Source: Diplocarpon mali (taxonomy: Eukaryota > Ascomycota > Leotiomycetes > Helotiales > Drepanopezizaceae). From it: a stretch of DNA of 60,529 nt. Shown in pieces: positions 1 to 10,139 of this stretch. Numbering within the stretch: the stretch's first letter is position 1; each line of letters opens with the position of its first letter. The DNA lies in assembly GCA_024741835.1 (NCBI GenBank), contig JAENRP010000273.1:331-60859 (forward strand). The letters run 5' to 3'. The translations under genes and the position numbers were made by a program. The notes beneath the pieces are model-generated. The model made no database searches and had not been told where the DNA came from. It saw only the letters and a program-made list of their open reading frames with translations.

Positions 1-1703
1 TATTATTTAAATTATTAGAAGTGGATTTAAATTCAAATAACCTATTATTATTATTAGAAGTATTTGCTAAAGTTTTGATTAAATAGCCTTTTCCTTTGCC
101 TTTCTTTAATAGTTGCAGCCTTTAGTAGGATAAGGGCAGTTTACTTCTTAACTTCTGCTTTAATTGCTTCTTAATATTAAAGTTAGCAATTATATTAATT
201 AGTTGCCTTTTAACTTTATAATTATTAATATTATAAGCACTATTATAGAAGTAGTATCCCCGATAAGCTTAAGGGCTTATCCTATACTCCTTCCTCTTCT
301 TAGGCTTATTATTACCTTATAATACGGCGTTTGCCAATTTAAAGTATCCTTTAAGGTCTTGCTTAATAGTTTAAAAGAGGTCGATCTTCTTATAGATCTT
401 AAGGTTAGGTTAGATAAGAAGAGATTATTTTATAATAGTAAACTTAAGAGGGAGGCTATTAAATAGGAAACTAAAAAGCTGAGTTTCTTTAAAAGTTATA
501 GCTATCTTAGGATCTACGGCTCTTACTTTCCTCCTTACTTTATATAGTATAGACTAGGCAAAGTCTATATTTATATCTATATCCTTATTATCTTTATCTT
601 TTCTATATTAAAATAAAGTAATCTACTATAGTAGATACTAAGTATTAAGGGTAGTTGTTTAAGAGTATTTTACCTTTAAAGTATCCTATCTTATCTTTAT
701 ATTATTATAAACTTAAATAAAATCTCAATCTTTATTACTTAAACCTCTATTGATCTTAAGCTTATATTTAGCTAAGGCTAGCCTATACTCCTTCTCCTTT
801 TCTATATTTAAAATCTGCCTTTAGGATTCTCAGTTATTATCTACTAAAGCTTTTAAGCTAAGCTTATTTAATATATTTAGCAAATCCTTAGCAGTTATAT
901 TAACTATTAAAGTGGAAGTAGATAAATCAGTAGAGGGAGTATAAGAGGCTATTCTCGCGTATTTAATAAGTGTCTTTTAAATCGCTATTTCAATGCCTTT
1001 GCTTTTAAAGTAAAGCTTTAAATTATCGAACTATTGTTACCAGTTCTTTTAAGAGAGTTAGAGGTCTTTAGGCCTAGTATTTCGATCGGAATCGGAAGCT
1101 ATTACTATTTCAAATAGAATTATATTAAAAAATCAAATAAATTAAATAGTTAAGAGCACTCCTCCTATCGAAAAGTCGAAATGATTAAATAGCAGGTATT
1201 ATAGAAGTATTAAATAGGAAGGAAGTCCTCTTATCAAAAAGGATTTTTAAGTTATAATATAGGGAATTATACCTCTTACGAAATATAGTAAAGCAAGGAA
1301 TTATACCTCTTGTAGTACTAAAGGGTTATAGAGCAAGGAATTATACCTCTTGCAATATAAGTTGGCTAAATAGGGAATTATACCTCTTATTCGCCGATTG
1401 CTCGCCTCTTACTATAAGTCTTATTCAACTTCCTACTAATAGTTATAGCGCAACTGCTTTTTAAAGGAAGTTAATAATCTATTATCGGTCTATCTAAGAC
1501 TTATAACTTATTAAGCTTAAGTAAGTTGGCGCAGTAGGTAAAGGAGGCTTTTAAAGGTTAATAGTCGATATATTAATAAGAGTTAGAGAAGGAAGGTTAC
1601 CCCTTTCTTCCTTATAGCTATATACATATTAATATCCTACTGACTAAGCAGTAGGGTCATATGATAATACATCGGAGTGATAGCTGTATTACCTATCTCA
1701 ATA
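1..1703 (-). mobile_element. Copia family C, copy C3 (5' part, RIP-degraded)
   Basis: This is the 5' part of a Ty1/copia-type element on the minus strand; it runs off the left edge of the window. Bases 1 to about 1130 are the gag region, homologous to C1 (about 8815-10030, plus strand), C2 (22290-23520) and C4 (59795-60529). The minus-strand frame shows a Lys/Gly-rich stretch (KGKGKGYLAKT-like) and an Asn-rich linker, as in the better-preserved C4. Bases 1131-1508 are the untranslated leader and 1509-1703 the 5' LTR. Stops at former CAA/CAG codons are frequent. It lies in element B0: the sequence resumes at 1704 with a segment that matches the interior of B1. The right flank is TAATA; the partner flank is outside the window. 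Confidence 0.85.
1509..1703 (-). repeat. LTR of C3 (195 bp)
   Basis: Starts TATTAAG and ends CTCAATA on the plus strand. It has the same 195-bp length as the LTRs of C1 and C2. The ends are the RIP-altered form of TGTTGAG...CTCAACA, giving the usual TG...CA termini. The last 60 bases, next to the insertion joint, keep TpG and CpA (CATATGATAATACATCGG), while the internal side is mutated. Confidence 0.9.
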
Positions 1704-1977
1704 TAATACGGTTTTAAATAATTCGACTTTTTTACTAACTTCTTTAATTTCGATACTTGGATATATTAACTTTAAACCTTTTGATAACTTCCTTATTAAA
1801 ACCCTTTAAACTTACCTAAGTCACTTTAAGGCTAATGCGGTTTCCAATTGTTTTTACCCTATTTAGCGGGGTCGCCTCTTAAGTTAGTTAGGCTATATAT
1901 CCTTAGGATTGCTTGAAATTGTTTCTAATTTTTCTTTAACTTACGCTTTAATAGCTTTGCCAGTTTTCGGATTTTTA

Positions 1978-2231
1978 ACTTATAGTCCTAGCCTACGAGT
2001 CATCTTACTTAAAAGAAGATTTTCAATTTATCGAATTACCCTTTTGCCTCTTTCCCTTTCCCTTTATTAGTTTTTCTAAAATCCACTTATAGTCCCGGCC
2101 TAGGAGTTGCATTACCAAAGGAGGAAAAGGAGTTTTTATTATTTTTATTCGTTTACTACCGCACCTCCTTCCCTTCCCCCTCTCCCTTTATATATTTCTT
2201 TAGAATCCACTTGTAGGCCTAGCCCGCGAGT
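1978..2231. repeat. Three 23-bp palindromes P1-P2-P3 in B0
   Basis: P1 1978-2000, P2 2085-2107, P3 2209-2231, separated by 84 and 101 bp. Each has imperfect complementary 11-base arms of the ACT..AGGCC / GGCCT..AGT type. B1 has only P1-84-P and B2 only P-101-P3, with spacers of exactly the same lengths. Whole spacer-plus-palindrome units have therefore been lost or gained at the palindromes. Confidence 0.9.
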
Positions 2232-2399
2232 TAAAAAAAAAAAAAAAAAAATCCCCTTTCTCTTCTCTCCTTCCTTCCCTCTTTACTAATTTAGCTATTA
2301 GTCCTTATACTTATAAAAGGGCTAGTATTCTTAACTTGCAAGAGTCTTATATCTTCGCTAATAGTAGCAGGGGCCGCTACTTAAGTTAATTAGGGCATA

Positions 2400-2715
2400 T
2401 ATAGAGACTTAGAAGAAAAGGAGTTATGTAATAGTCATATAATAGTTAAGGAATCATAGGATAGAGAGTCGAAGGAGGAGTTATATGATATAAGTCATAT
2501 AACAAAGTCATATAATCGGCTAAGGGTCGAAGGGGGTATAAATAGGACTACTATTATACTTAGAGATAGCGCGCAATACCAACTACCTATTCTACCCTTA
2601 ACTAATGAATTGTCCTAGTTCTTATCTTTAGAGAGCCCGCTTATAGTGCTTCCTCCCTCTTTGTCTTTGGTCTTCACGTAGGCCTATTCTTGTATTGTTC
2701 CTGCTCCCTTTTATA
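2400..2715 (+). repeat. 3' LTR of B0 (316 bp, long LTR type)
   Basis: Begins TATAGAGACTT (RIP form of TGTAGAGACC) and ends CTTTTATA. It is homologous to the 318-bp LTRs of B1 and, with an extra segment of about 69 bp rich in repeated tATGACTCC-like words, to the 249-bp LTRs of B2. The right flank, ATAGT, is part of the E0 integrase sequence (compare 29098 onward in E1). Confidence 0.85.
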
Positions 2716-3688
2716 ATAGTATAAGTAGAACGGTCTAAGGCGTTATTTTAAGTATTAGTTCATAATCTTAATTTAGCTATCGACATTAGGGTTATAAGCT
2801 ATAGTTAGTTTGACCTTTATACCTAGTATCTAATAGAGCTCTTTTTAAAAGGAAGAGACGAATTAGGCGCCTCTATCTAATAGAATCGAGTTAGGCATGC
2901 TAAAATGGCGTATCTAGTAAATTAAAAACAACTTTGCAAGGCCTTTTATATCGACCGAATTATAGTATAAAACCGAAACTGCCTTCTTTAATAACCTATC
3001 GATAATTATAAGGGCAAAATTATAACCGAGTTCATTAAGCAGAAGCTCTATAAAATCTATTATTAAGTGTTAATATACTCATTTAGGAATTGGCAAGGGT
3101 TATAGGAAACCTAAGGTTTTATTATAATAAGCTTTTATTCTTAAATAATAATAGTTCTAAATATAAGTGCTAATATTGCTGCTAAGGCTTTTCTAGTAGT
3201 ATTTTCTTCCTATTAGAAGCCTTGTTTTCCCGATTCTAGCGTATATAACGCAAGGTTACTTATATATATAACGAATTAAGGCTATTTGTAGTTTAGGAGG
3301 TTATAATGGCATAACGAGTCTACCTTAGAAGAAGAGTTTGCCTTGGTTGAATTCATAGTCGAGGCTATGGCTCTGCGCCTTATCTCGGAACTTCTATAGC
3401 TTAAAGGAGGTCTTATTAGCTTAAATGACCTTATCGATAATATAGTAGTTTGCCACGTTGTACTCGACCCTAGACGTTAGGTCGGCAGGTACCTCTATTA
3501 GCGCGATTAGCACAATCGTCACTCGTAGGCCGGGCCTAGGAGTGGAATTGATCTGCGCTAAAGTCACTTGTAGGCCGGGCCCGCGAGTGGAATTGATCTG
3601 CGCTGAAGTCACTCGTGGGCCGGGCCCACGAGTGGAATTGTTCTATAGAAGAGTCACTCGTAGGCCAGGCCTGCAAGTAGAACCGCCT
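2716..3688 (-). pseudogene. Gypsy family E integrase remnant, E0
   Basis: This minus-strand remnant matches the integrase region of E1 (about 29097-29941). In the same frame as E1 it reads a segment N-terminal to integrase (ADLTSRVEYNVANYYIIDKV), then a zinc-binding region and a catalytic core like that of chromoviruses (LTMDFI, DRGA.FVS, A.NPN..S in E1). Stops at former Gln codons and missense changes of RIP type are spread over it. It is bounded on the left by the B0 LTR and on the right by the LTR of A1 at 3689; E1 runs on uninterrupted at the matching place. It is the outermost layer of the nest. Compared with E1 it carries four tandem palindromes instead of one. Confidence 0.85.
3521..3678. 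repeat. Four 23-bp palindromes at exact 45-bp period
   Basis: Units at 3521-3543, 3566-3588, 3611-3633 and 3656-3678, each separated by 22 bp (GGAATTGATCTGCGCTAAAG-like). The third unit is a perfect hairpin: 11-base arms ACTCGTGGGCC and GGCCCACGAGT around one G. In the minus-strand frame of E the units read T-P-R-P-G-L-R-V-like. E1 has one unit at the same place (29908-29930), so the difference is 3 x 45 bp and keeps the frame. This is one of the most GC-rich spots of the left half. Confidence 0.95.
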
Positions 3689-3971
3689 TATAACGGCCGC
3701 ACCCTCAACTGGTGCAATTACCTAGGAGTACGGCGTTTTAAGGTTTTACAATCTCGATTCGATATAGGGTTATTTCAAATCGACCTTAAAGGTGCAAAAG
3801 GATATTCTTATATAATATCACGTGAATAGGTAATAGAGCTTCCAGCTGCTATATATATAAGGAAGAAGGGTTCTTCCCTTAGGAGGGCTCTTTAACTTCT
3901 TCGTTTCTTTCGTATTAGACCTATAGAATACGCCTTTTGCACTACTTCTTACTATTATACTTAATCTCGCA
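3689..3971 (+). repeat. 5' LTR of A1 (283 bp)
   Basis: Starts TATAACGGCC (RIP form of TGTAACGGCC, seen intact at 50591) and ends ...CTCGCA. The copy at 50591-50873 ends CCTTACA and has the same length. The end is inferred from TG...CA convention and length agreement. E1 sequence continues at the corresponding place, which fixes the left joint. Confidence 0.82.
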
Positions 3972-4299
3972 CTTCGGTGGTTCTATATTATTATATTAAA
4001 TAAAGAAGTTCTCCTTTGCTAAGGATAGCTTTTAATAATATCCTACCCCTTTTAAAAATCGATTCGCAATTATTTCGACTTTTTATAAAGTCAAGATCTT
4101 AGAGATCTCTTAAACAAACTAGGAGCTTGAGTATAGCTTATTAACTAATATAATCGAGGAACGCTTTTATTAGCCGGATTTTCTTAACTACTCCTTTTAT
4201 AGAAGTGCTATAGGCAGAAGTTAAGAGAGTACTATGCTACTAGAACCCTTCTTCTGCGGAACCCTTTTTTTAATCGAATTACTATCGAAACCAAAATCG

Positions 4300-6700
4300 G
4301 TAAAATGAATTCCCTACTAGCCGGAAGTTAGCAAATACGGAATATACCTGGTTCGTTCGAGGAAGCAGCTTCTATAGGGAGTACCCCTACCCTAGCCCCT
4401 AGGGCCGGACCTTCCTTCGCCGCTAAGGGCAAGAGATAATAACGCTATAGCTAAGCCAATTGAGATAATTAAGACTTTTCGAACCCGAATATCTTATAAG
4501 GAATAGTCTTAGGTTTAAAGGAATCCTTGCAATGCTAAGATCAATCTAATTAATAATTGTAAAGCGAGATTAGTAGGATTGCTTAGGCCATCTCTGGCCT
4601 AAAGACCCTAGCTTATTAAAGCTAAGAGACGGCTTAGCGCGTATATTAAACTATTAAGTGAGAATCTACCTATCCTTAATAAAGTAAGACCTAGCCTCCT
4701 TTAGAAGTTGATATAAATGCGAAATAGATAAAAATTCAATTAATTAAAAAGATTATCCCCTTTAATAATAGAATCTCTTTAATATATAAGTAGTAGTTAG
4801 CTTTAATCTAAGATCAATTATAAGTTAATGCCGACTTATACTTAAATAAGCAAGCTCGCCGAGCTCTTATTTAAGGATCTACTATAAGATAAGCCCGAAC
4901 GTACCTTAAACCTTAGTACCTCTTAAAGACTAACCCCTTTTAAAACTATTAAGAAATAGTAGAACTGCTAAGCAGCTACTTTTTAATTAGCTAAGAAGTA
5001 GACCTATTCCGATCTACTTTCTATTACCTCTATATAAGAGAAGCCGGTTATTCTAAAGAAACTTTCCTTTAGTTTCAAGCCTGATTCTAATTAGCTATAA
5101 TTTAAGAAAAGGTCTTAAGATCTAAGTAGTTCTTCTTTATATAAAATAAGATTACCCTCTAGCTTAGAGCTATATACGTCTTAGTAAAGGCCTCTTAAGG
5201 AAAGGACTATATTATTATAATTAACTAATTGAATGCCCTTAATGCCGAACGCTAAAGTAACTAACTTCTTAACCCTTTGATTAGAAGTAAGGCGACTTTA
5301 GTATTATATTAAAAGATATCTAATTCACTCTTTAATAAGACTGCTTACGGTCTGAGCGCTAGAAGTACTACCTGAGTTCCTAAGCCATTAGCCCTAAAGC
5401 CTACTACCCCTTTTTGCTAAGATACGCTAGCTAAGGCTAGTTCTCCTACTTTACCTCTTAAGCAAGCTACCTATTAGACTTATAGTAAAACTAGTTACTA
5501 TAAGATTAAGTATCCTTTTGCAAGTAAGATTAATACCTTAGAAGATGCAAAGGAAGCTAATCCGACTTTAGACTTAATTGAAAATAGGATCGAAATAGAG
5601 GAAGATTAGGAAAATGAAGAGGCCTAGGAAAAGACTCCTACTTAGGCCTGCGAAAGTGCGACTTATTAAAGCTAGATCTTAACTCTTTAATAGAAAGGAA
5701 GCAATTCCTAACCTTTTATACTATTAGTATAAATGGACTTAAAGTATTATTATTAGCTTTAATAGATACTAAAGCCTTTAATTACCTATTTTTAAATCGT
5801 TCCCTTTCTATACGTCTTTTAAAAGCGACTAGCTTTAAAATTCTTCCTCTTCTAGCCCCTATTTCTATCTATGGATTTTAAAATACTATTCGCACGCAAG
5901 CTATGCACTATATATACTTTTATTTAAAAATTAATAGAAGGCGTATTTATAACTGCCCTTAGGTTATTCTCGACCTAGGCTAGCGTAATGCTATTATTAG
6001 AGTTAAATGGATACGCTAATTCTGACTTAAACTTAATCTAAAGGAAAACCGATTTATATAGCCTTTATATTACCCCTTATCTCCCTAATTTACAAAGGAA
6101 ATTATCATTTGTCTTCTCCCTTTTAAAGGACTTTAGATCCGACCTAATTATTAAGCTGATATTAACTATAAAGAATAGAAAATAGCTATAGATAAAGCTT
6201 AATAAATTAATAAAAGATAGCCTTATATTAATTTAATAGTTCTAATTAAGCGCAAGATCCTTATTGCTATTACTAAGCTAGCGCCCTTGCTTATAACTAA
6301 GCTAGATTTAGGAAAACAGTCTAATATAAATCGACTATATTCTAACCCTATTTGCAAATACCTTAAAGTAGCGATTCCTATTTGCGAAATCAGTACTAAC
6401 GCCTTTTATTATAATACAAAGCGTAAGGAGACTGAGTTCTTTTAAACTAGTATTTATAAAGTGGATAGGATTCTAAAGGAAAGATATAAGCCTAAGAATC
6501 CTAATATTAAAAAGCTAATTAACAATCGACTCTTAAAATAGTACCAATCTCTAAGATAAGCCTTCTTAAAAAGGGATGCAGATACCCTCCTTCCCTATTA
6601 GTACTACGATTATAAGATATAATTAAAAGGGCCCTTGCCTAACGCCTATTCGCCCCTTTACCGTCAATCTACTAAGGAGCTTAAGGTTATAAAGGAGTAC
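4300..6700 (+). pseudogene. A1 gag, protease and start of RT
   Basis: This is the degraded polyprotein start. A Met-led frame near 4306 (MNSLLAGS) is followed by a gag core with the fungal gypsy pattern VNADLY...QARRAL (about 4820-4870). The CCHC zinc knuckle near 5475-5520 has lost its ligands: it reads YQTYSKTSYYKIKYP, where TGT and CAT codons became TAT. A2 keeps the last Cys (TGT) at the same place. A protease-like motif reads ALIDTKAF near 5750-5780, where the expected Gly of the D-S/T-G-A motif is now Lys. The N-terminal edge of RT lies at about 6630-6700, where B1 enters. Many in-frame TAA/TAG stops. Confidence 0.78.
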
Positions 6701-6704
6701 TTAC

Positions 6705-7022
6705 TATAAGAGGGAGCAGGAACAATACAAGAGAATAGGCCTAAGGGAAGACCAAAGACAAAGAGGGAGGAAGCACTATAAGCAGGCTCTTTAAAGACAA
6801 GAACTAGGACAATTCACTAATTGAGGGTAGAATAGGTAATTAGCATTGCGCGCTATTTCTAAGTATAATAGTAGTCCTATTTATACCCCCTTCGACCCTT
6901 AGCCGATTATATAACTCTATTATATAACTTATATTATATAACTCCTCTTTCGACTCTCTATTATATAACTCCTTAACTATTATATAATAGTCATATGACT
7001 CCTTTTCTTTTAGGTCTTTATA
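6705..7022 (-). repeat. 3' LTR of B1 (318 bp)
   Basis: Plus-strand ends are TATAAGAGGG and GGTCTTTATA. The target duplication TTAC lies at 6701-6704. It contains several repeats of ATATAACTC/ATATGACTCC type between about 6905 and 6995. Its inner end is more mutated than the matching outer end at 14935. Confidence 0.92.
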
Positions 7023-8045
7023 TATATCCCAACTAACTTAAGTAGCAGCCCTTGCTACTATTAGCAAAGAATACAAGACTCTTATAAGTCGAGAATACTA
7101 GCCCTTTTATAAGTATAAGGACTAATAGCTAAATTAGTAAAGAGGGAAGGAAGGAGAGAAGGGAAAGGGGATATTTTTTTTTTTTTTTAATAAGGTGACT
7201 CGCAGGCTGGGATTATAAGTAGATTTTGGAAAAACCAGTAAAGGGAAAGGGAAAGAGGTAAGAGGGTGATTCGATAAATTAAAAATCTTCTTTCAAATAA
7301 GATGACTCGCAGGCTAAGATTATAAGTTAAAAATCTGAAAACTAGCAAAGCTATTAAAGCGCAAGTCGAAGAAAAATTAAAAACGATTTCGAGCGATCCT
7401 AAGAATATATAGCCTAATTAACTTAAGAGGCGACCTCGCTAAATAGGGTAAAAACAATTAGAAACCGCATTAGCTTTAAAGTAATTTAGGCAAGTTTAAA
7501 AGGTTTTAATAGGAAAGTTATCAAAAGGTTTAAAGTTGTTTTCAATATATTTAAGTATTGAAATTGAAGAAGTTAGTAAAAAAGTCGAATTATCTAAAAT
7601 TGTATTAGTATATTTTTACTCGTAAGCTAGGCTTAAAAGTGGAATTCCAGTTTTTATATAAAGCTTAATTAGCCTTTGCTAAGCAAGTGTAAGAAGGTAT
7701 AGAATAGCTAATAAGAGTATTATAATTAAATGTAATAGAAGAAGGTTTACCCTATTTAAGATTAATTTCTAAGATAAGGTTTTTAAAATAAAAGGGGGCT
7801 TTTCTTAGCCTTTAGGATAATTCCTATTAGCTATCGAAATAAGGGGTTTTTCAAAATCGTTTCTAAAGTAAGATTTCGAGTTTTATCAAATTGAATATTC
7901 GATATTATAAGTATTTAAGGTTGCTAATATAGCTAATTAAATATATCTATTTTAAAAGGGTCAGAATCTAAAAGAATTATACTATTAAAGCTAATAATTT
8001 AAGCTTTTTAAGCGAAGAAAAGGAATAGGGGTTTTAATTAAGAAG
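7023..8045 (-). other. B1 interior without gene; three palindromes
   Basis: Non-coding interior of B1. Palindromes at 7198-7220, 7305-7327 and 7618-7640. The first two match P2/P3 and P1 of B0; the 101-bp segment that separates P2 from P3 in B0 is absent here. Plus-strand T15 at 7174-7188 is a former poly-A next to P3. The stretch 7640-8045 is homologous to the gag-upstream region of B2 (24500-24980). I see no open reading frame or RNA gene. Confidence 0.75.
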
Positions 8046-8242
8046 TCGAAAGGGGGTTATTAAAAAAGAGGTTTTTTAAAGTAGAGACCGATAGTTATAA
8101 TTAATTAAATGATTCTTGCGTCGAAAGGGGGTTATCGAAAAAGAGGTTTTTAAAGCAGAGACCGACAGTTATAATTAACTGAATGATTCTCGCATCGAAA
8201 GGGGGTTATCGAAAAAGAGGTTTTCGAAGCAAAGACCGATAG
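8046..8242 (-). repeat. 74-bp tandem array, left part
   Basis: Units begin at 8046, 8121 and 8195 (plus-strand word TCGAAAGGGGGTTAT), period 74-75 bp, and contain GACCGATAGTTATAATTAAC. The third unit is cut after GATAG by C1 and resumes at 14386. 48 bp before plus 26 bp after the insertion restores exactly 74 bp. B2 has only two short, shorter-period versions in its leader (about 24390-24470). Confidence 0.9.
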
Positions 8243-8437
8243 TATTGAGATAGGTGATATAGCCATCACTCTAATGTATTATCATATGACCCTACTGCTT
8301 AGTCAGTAGGATATTAATACGTATATAGCTATAGGGAAGAAAAGGGTAACCTTCCTTCCTTAACTCTTACTAATATATCAACTATCGACCTCTAAAAGCC
8401 TCCTTTACCTACTGCGCCGACTCACTTAAGCTCAATA
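8243..8437 (+). repeat. 5' LTR of C1 (195 bp)
   Basis: Starts TATTGAGATAGGTGATATAG and ends GCTCAATA. Flanked on the left by GATAG. The outer start keeps TG where the inner copy at 14191 has TA. Confidence 0.95.
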
Positions 8438-8450
8438 GGTTATAAGCCCT
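8438..8450 (+). other. Primer-binding site of C1, copia half-tRNA type
   Basis: GGTTATAAGCCCT directly follows the 5' LTR. With one RIP reversal (TAAG from TGAG) it is complementary to GGGCTCATAACC, the anticodon stem-loop of eukaryotic initiator tRNA-Met. Copia of Drosophila is known to prime from a 5' half of that tRNA. The same word follows the LTRs of C2, F and G. The tRNA assignment is my inference. Confidence 0.6.
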
Positions 8451-8814
8451 AGATAGACCGATAATAGATTATTAACTTCCCTTAGAAAGCACTTGCGCTG
8501 CAACTATTAGTAGGAAGTTAAACGAGACTTATAGTAAAAGGCGAGCAATTGGCGAATAGAAGGTATAATTCCCTATTTAGCCAACCTATATTACAAGAGG
8601 TATGATTCCTTGCTTTATAACCCCTTTAGTACTATAAGAGGTATAATTCCTTACTTTACTATATTTTATAAGAGGTATAATTCCCTGCGTTATAGCCTAA
8701 AAACCCTTTTCGATAAGAGGACTTCCTCCCTATTTAATACTTTTATAATACCTGCTATTTAATTATTTCGACTTTTCGATAAAAGGAGTGCCCTTAACTA
8801 TTTAATTTATTTAA

Positions 8815-10030
8815 TTTTAATGCAATTCTATTTAAAATAGCAATAGCTTCCGATTCCGATCGAAACATTAGACCTAAAGACCTCTAACTCTTTTAAAAGA
8901 ACTAGCAATAATAGTTCGACGATTTAGAGCTTTACTTTAAGAGCAAAGGCATTAAGATAGCGATTTAAAAGACACTTATTAAATACGTAAAAATAGCCCC
9001 TTATACTCCCTCTACTAATTCGTCTACTTTTACTTTAATAGCTAATACAACTACTAAGGATTTGCCAGATATACTAAATAAGCTTAGCCTAAGAGCTTTA
9101 GTAGATAATAATTAAAAATCCTAAAGGCAGATTTTAAATATAGAAAAGGAGAAGGAGTATAAGCTAGCCTTAGCTAAATGTAAGCTTAAGATCAATAGAG
9201 GTTTAAGTAATAAAGATTAAGATTTTATTTAAGTTTATAATAATGCAAAGATAAGATAGGATACTTTAAAAGTAAAATACTCTTAAATAACTGCCTTTAA
9301 TACCTAGCATCTACTATAGTAGATTACTTTATTTTAATATAGAAAAGATAAAGATAATAAGGATATAGATATAAATATAGACTCTGCTTAATTTATATTA
9401 TATAAAGTAAAGAGGAGAGTAAGAGCCGCAGATCTTAAGATAGCTATAACTTTTAAAGAAACTCAGCTTTTTAGTTTTCTACTTAATAGCCTCTCTTTTA
9501 AATTCGCTATTATAAAACAATCTCTTCTTATCTAACCCAACCTTAAGATTTATAAGAAGATCGACCTCCTTCGAACTATTAAGCAAGACCTCGAAGGACG
9601 CTCTAAATTGGCAAATGCCGCATTATAAGGCAACGATAAGCCTAAGAAGAGGAAGGAGCGCAGGACGAGCCCTTAAGCTTATCAGGGATACTACTTTTAT
9701 AATAGTACTTATAATATTACTAATTATAAAGTTAAAAGGCAACTAATTAATATAGTCGCCAGCTTTAATATTAAGAAGCAATCGAAGCAGAAGTCAAGAA
9801 GCAAACTACCCTTATCCTACTAAAGGCCGCAACTACTAAGGAAAGGCAAAGGTAAAGGAAAAGGCTATTTAGCCAAAACTTTAATAGATACCTTTAATAA
9901 TAATAGTTGGTTATCTAAACCTAAATCCACTTCTAATAATTCAAATAATAATTATAATAAAGATGCTTACGTTTTAAAAGCCGATCTTTATAAGATCCTT
10001 AAATCCGATTAGTATAGTAATATTAGTTAT
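8815..10030 (+). pseudogene. C1 gag remnant
   Basis: One plus-strand frame can be followed through RIP stops. It begins SDSDRNIRPKDLQLF-like, passes through a Leu/Lys-rich helical core, and ends in a Lys/Arg/Gly-rich nucleic-acid binding region (KGKGKGKGYLAKT) and an Asn-rich linker (about 9840-9970). A possible zinc knuckle near 9695-9740 reads YYFYNSTYNITNYK, with Tyr where Cys/His would be; its spacing is not canonical, so I hold it open. The same region is found in C2, C3 and C4. The protein would coat the element RNA in the particle. Confidence 0.65.
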
Positions 10031-10139
10031 ATAGCATATATAACTAATAAACCCTACTTATTTAAAGGCCTACTTACTAGAATAAAAAGGCGCTCTATTA
10101 AGGTTAATAGTAAAAGGTTATATATAGATTAAATAGGTA

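Larger units (their letters stand above)
1704..2715 (+). mobile_element. Non-autonomous LTR element B, copy B0 (3' part)
   Basis: This is the 3' half of a family B element, interrupted on its left by C3. It consists of about 700 bp of internal sequence followed by the 3' LTR. No coding potential is visible. It shares with B1 (reverse orientation, 7023-7620) an internal deletion that removes gag, which B2 still has: the sequence passes directly from the gag start region to the 3' segment near 1840-1870. Three 23-bp palindromes (1978-2000, 2085-2107, 2209-2231) and an A19 run (2233-2251) precede the LTR. It sits in the E0 integrase remnant, which continues at 2716. A pyrimidine-rich stretch lies at 2150-2190. 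Confidence 0.85.

Noticed and set aside
3458..3829. 123-codon plus-strand frame
   Set aside because: Runs across the E0/A1 joint and antisense to the E integrase region; it is open only because of the palindromes.
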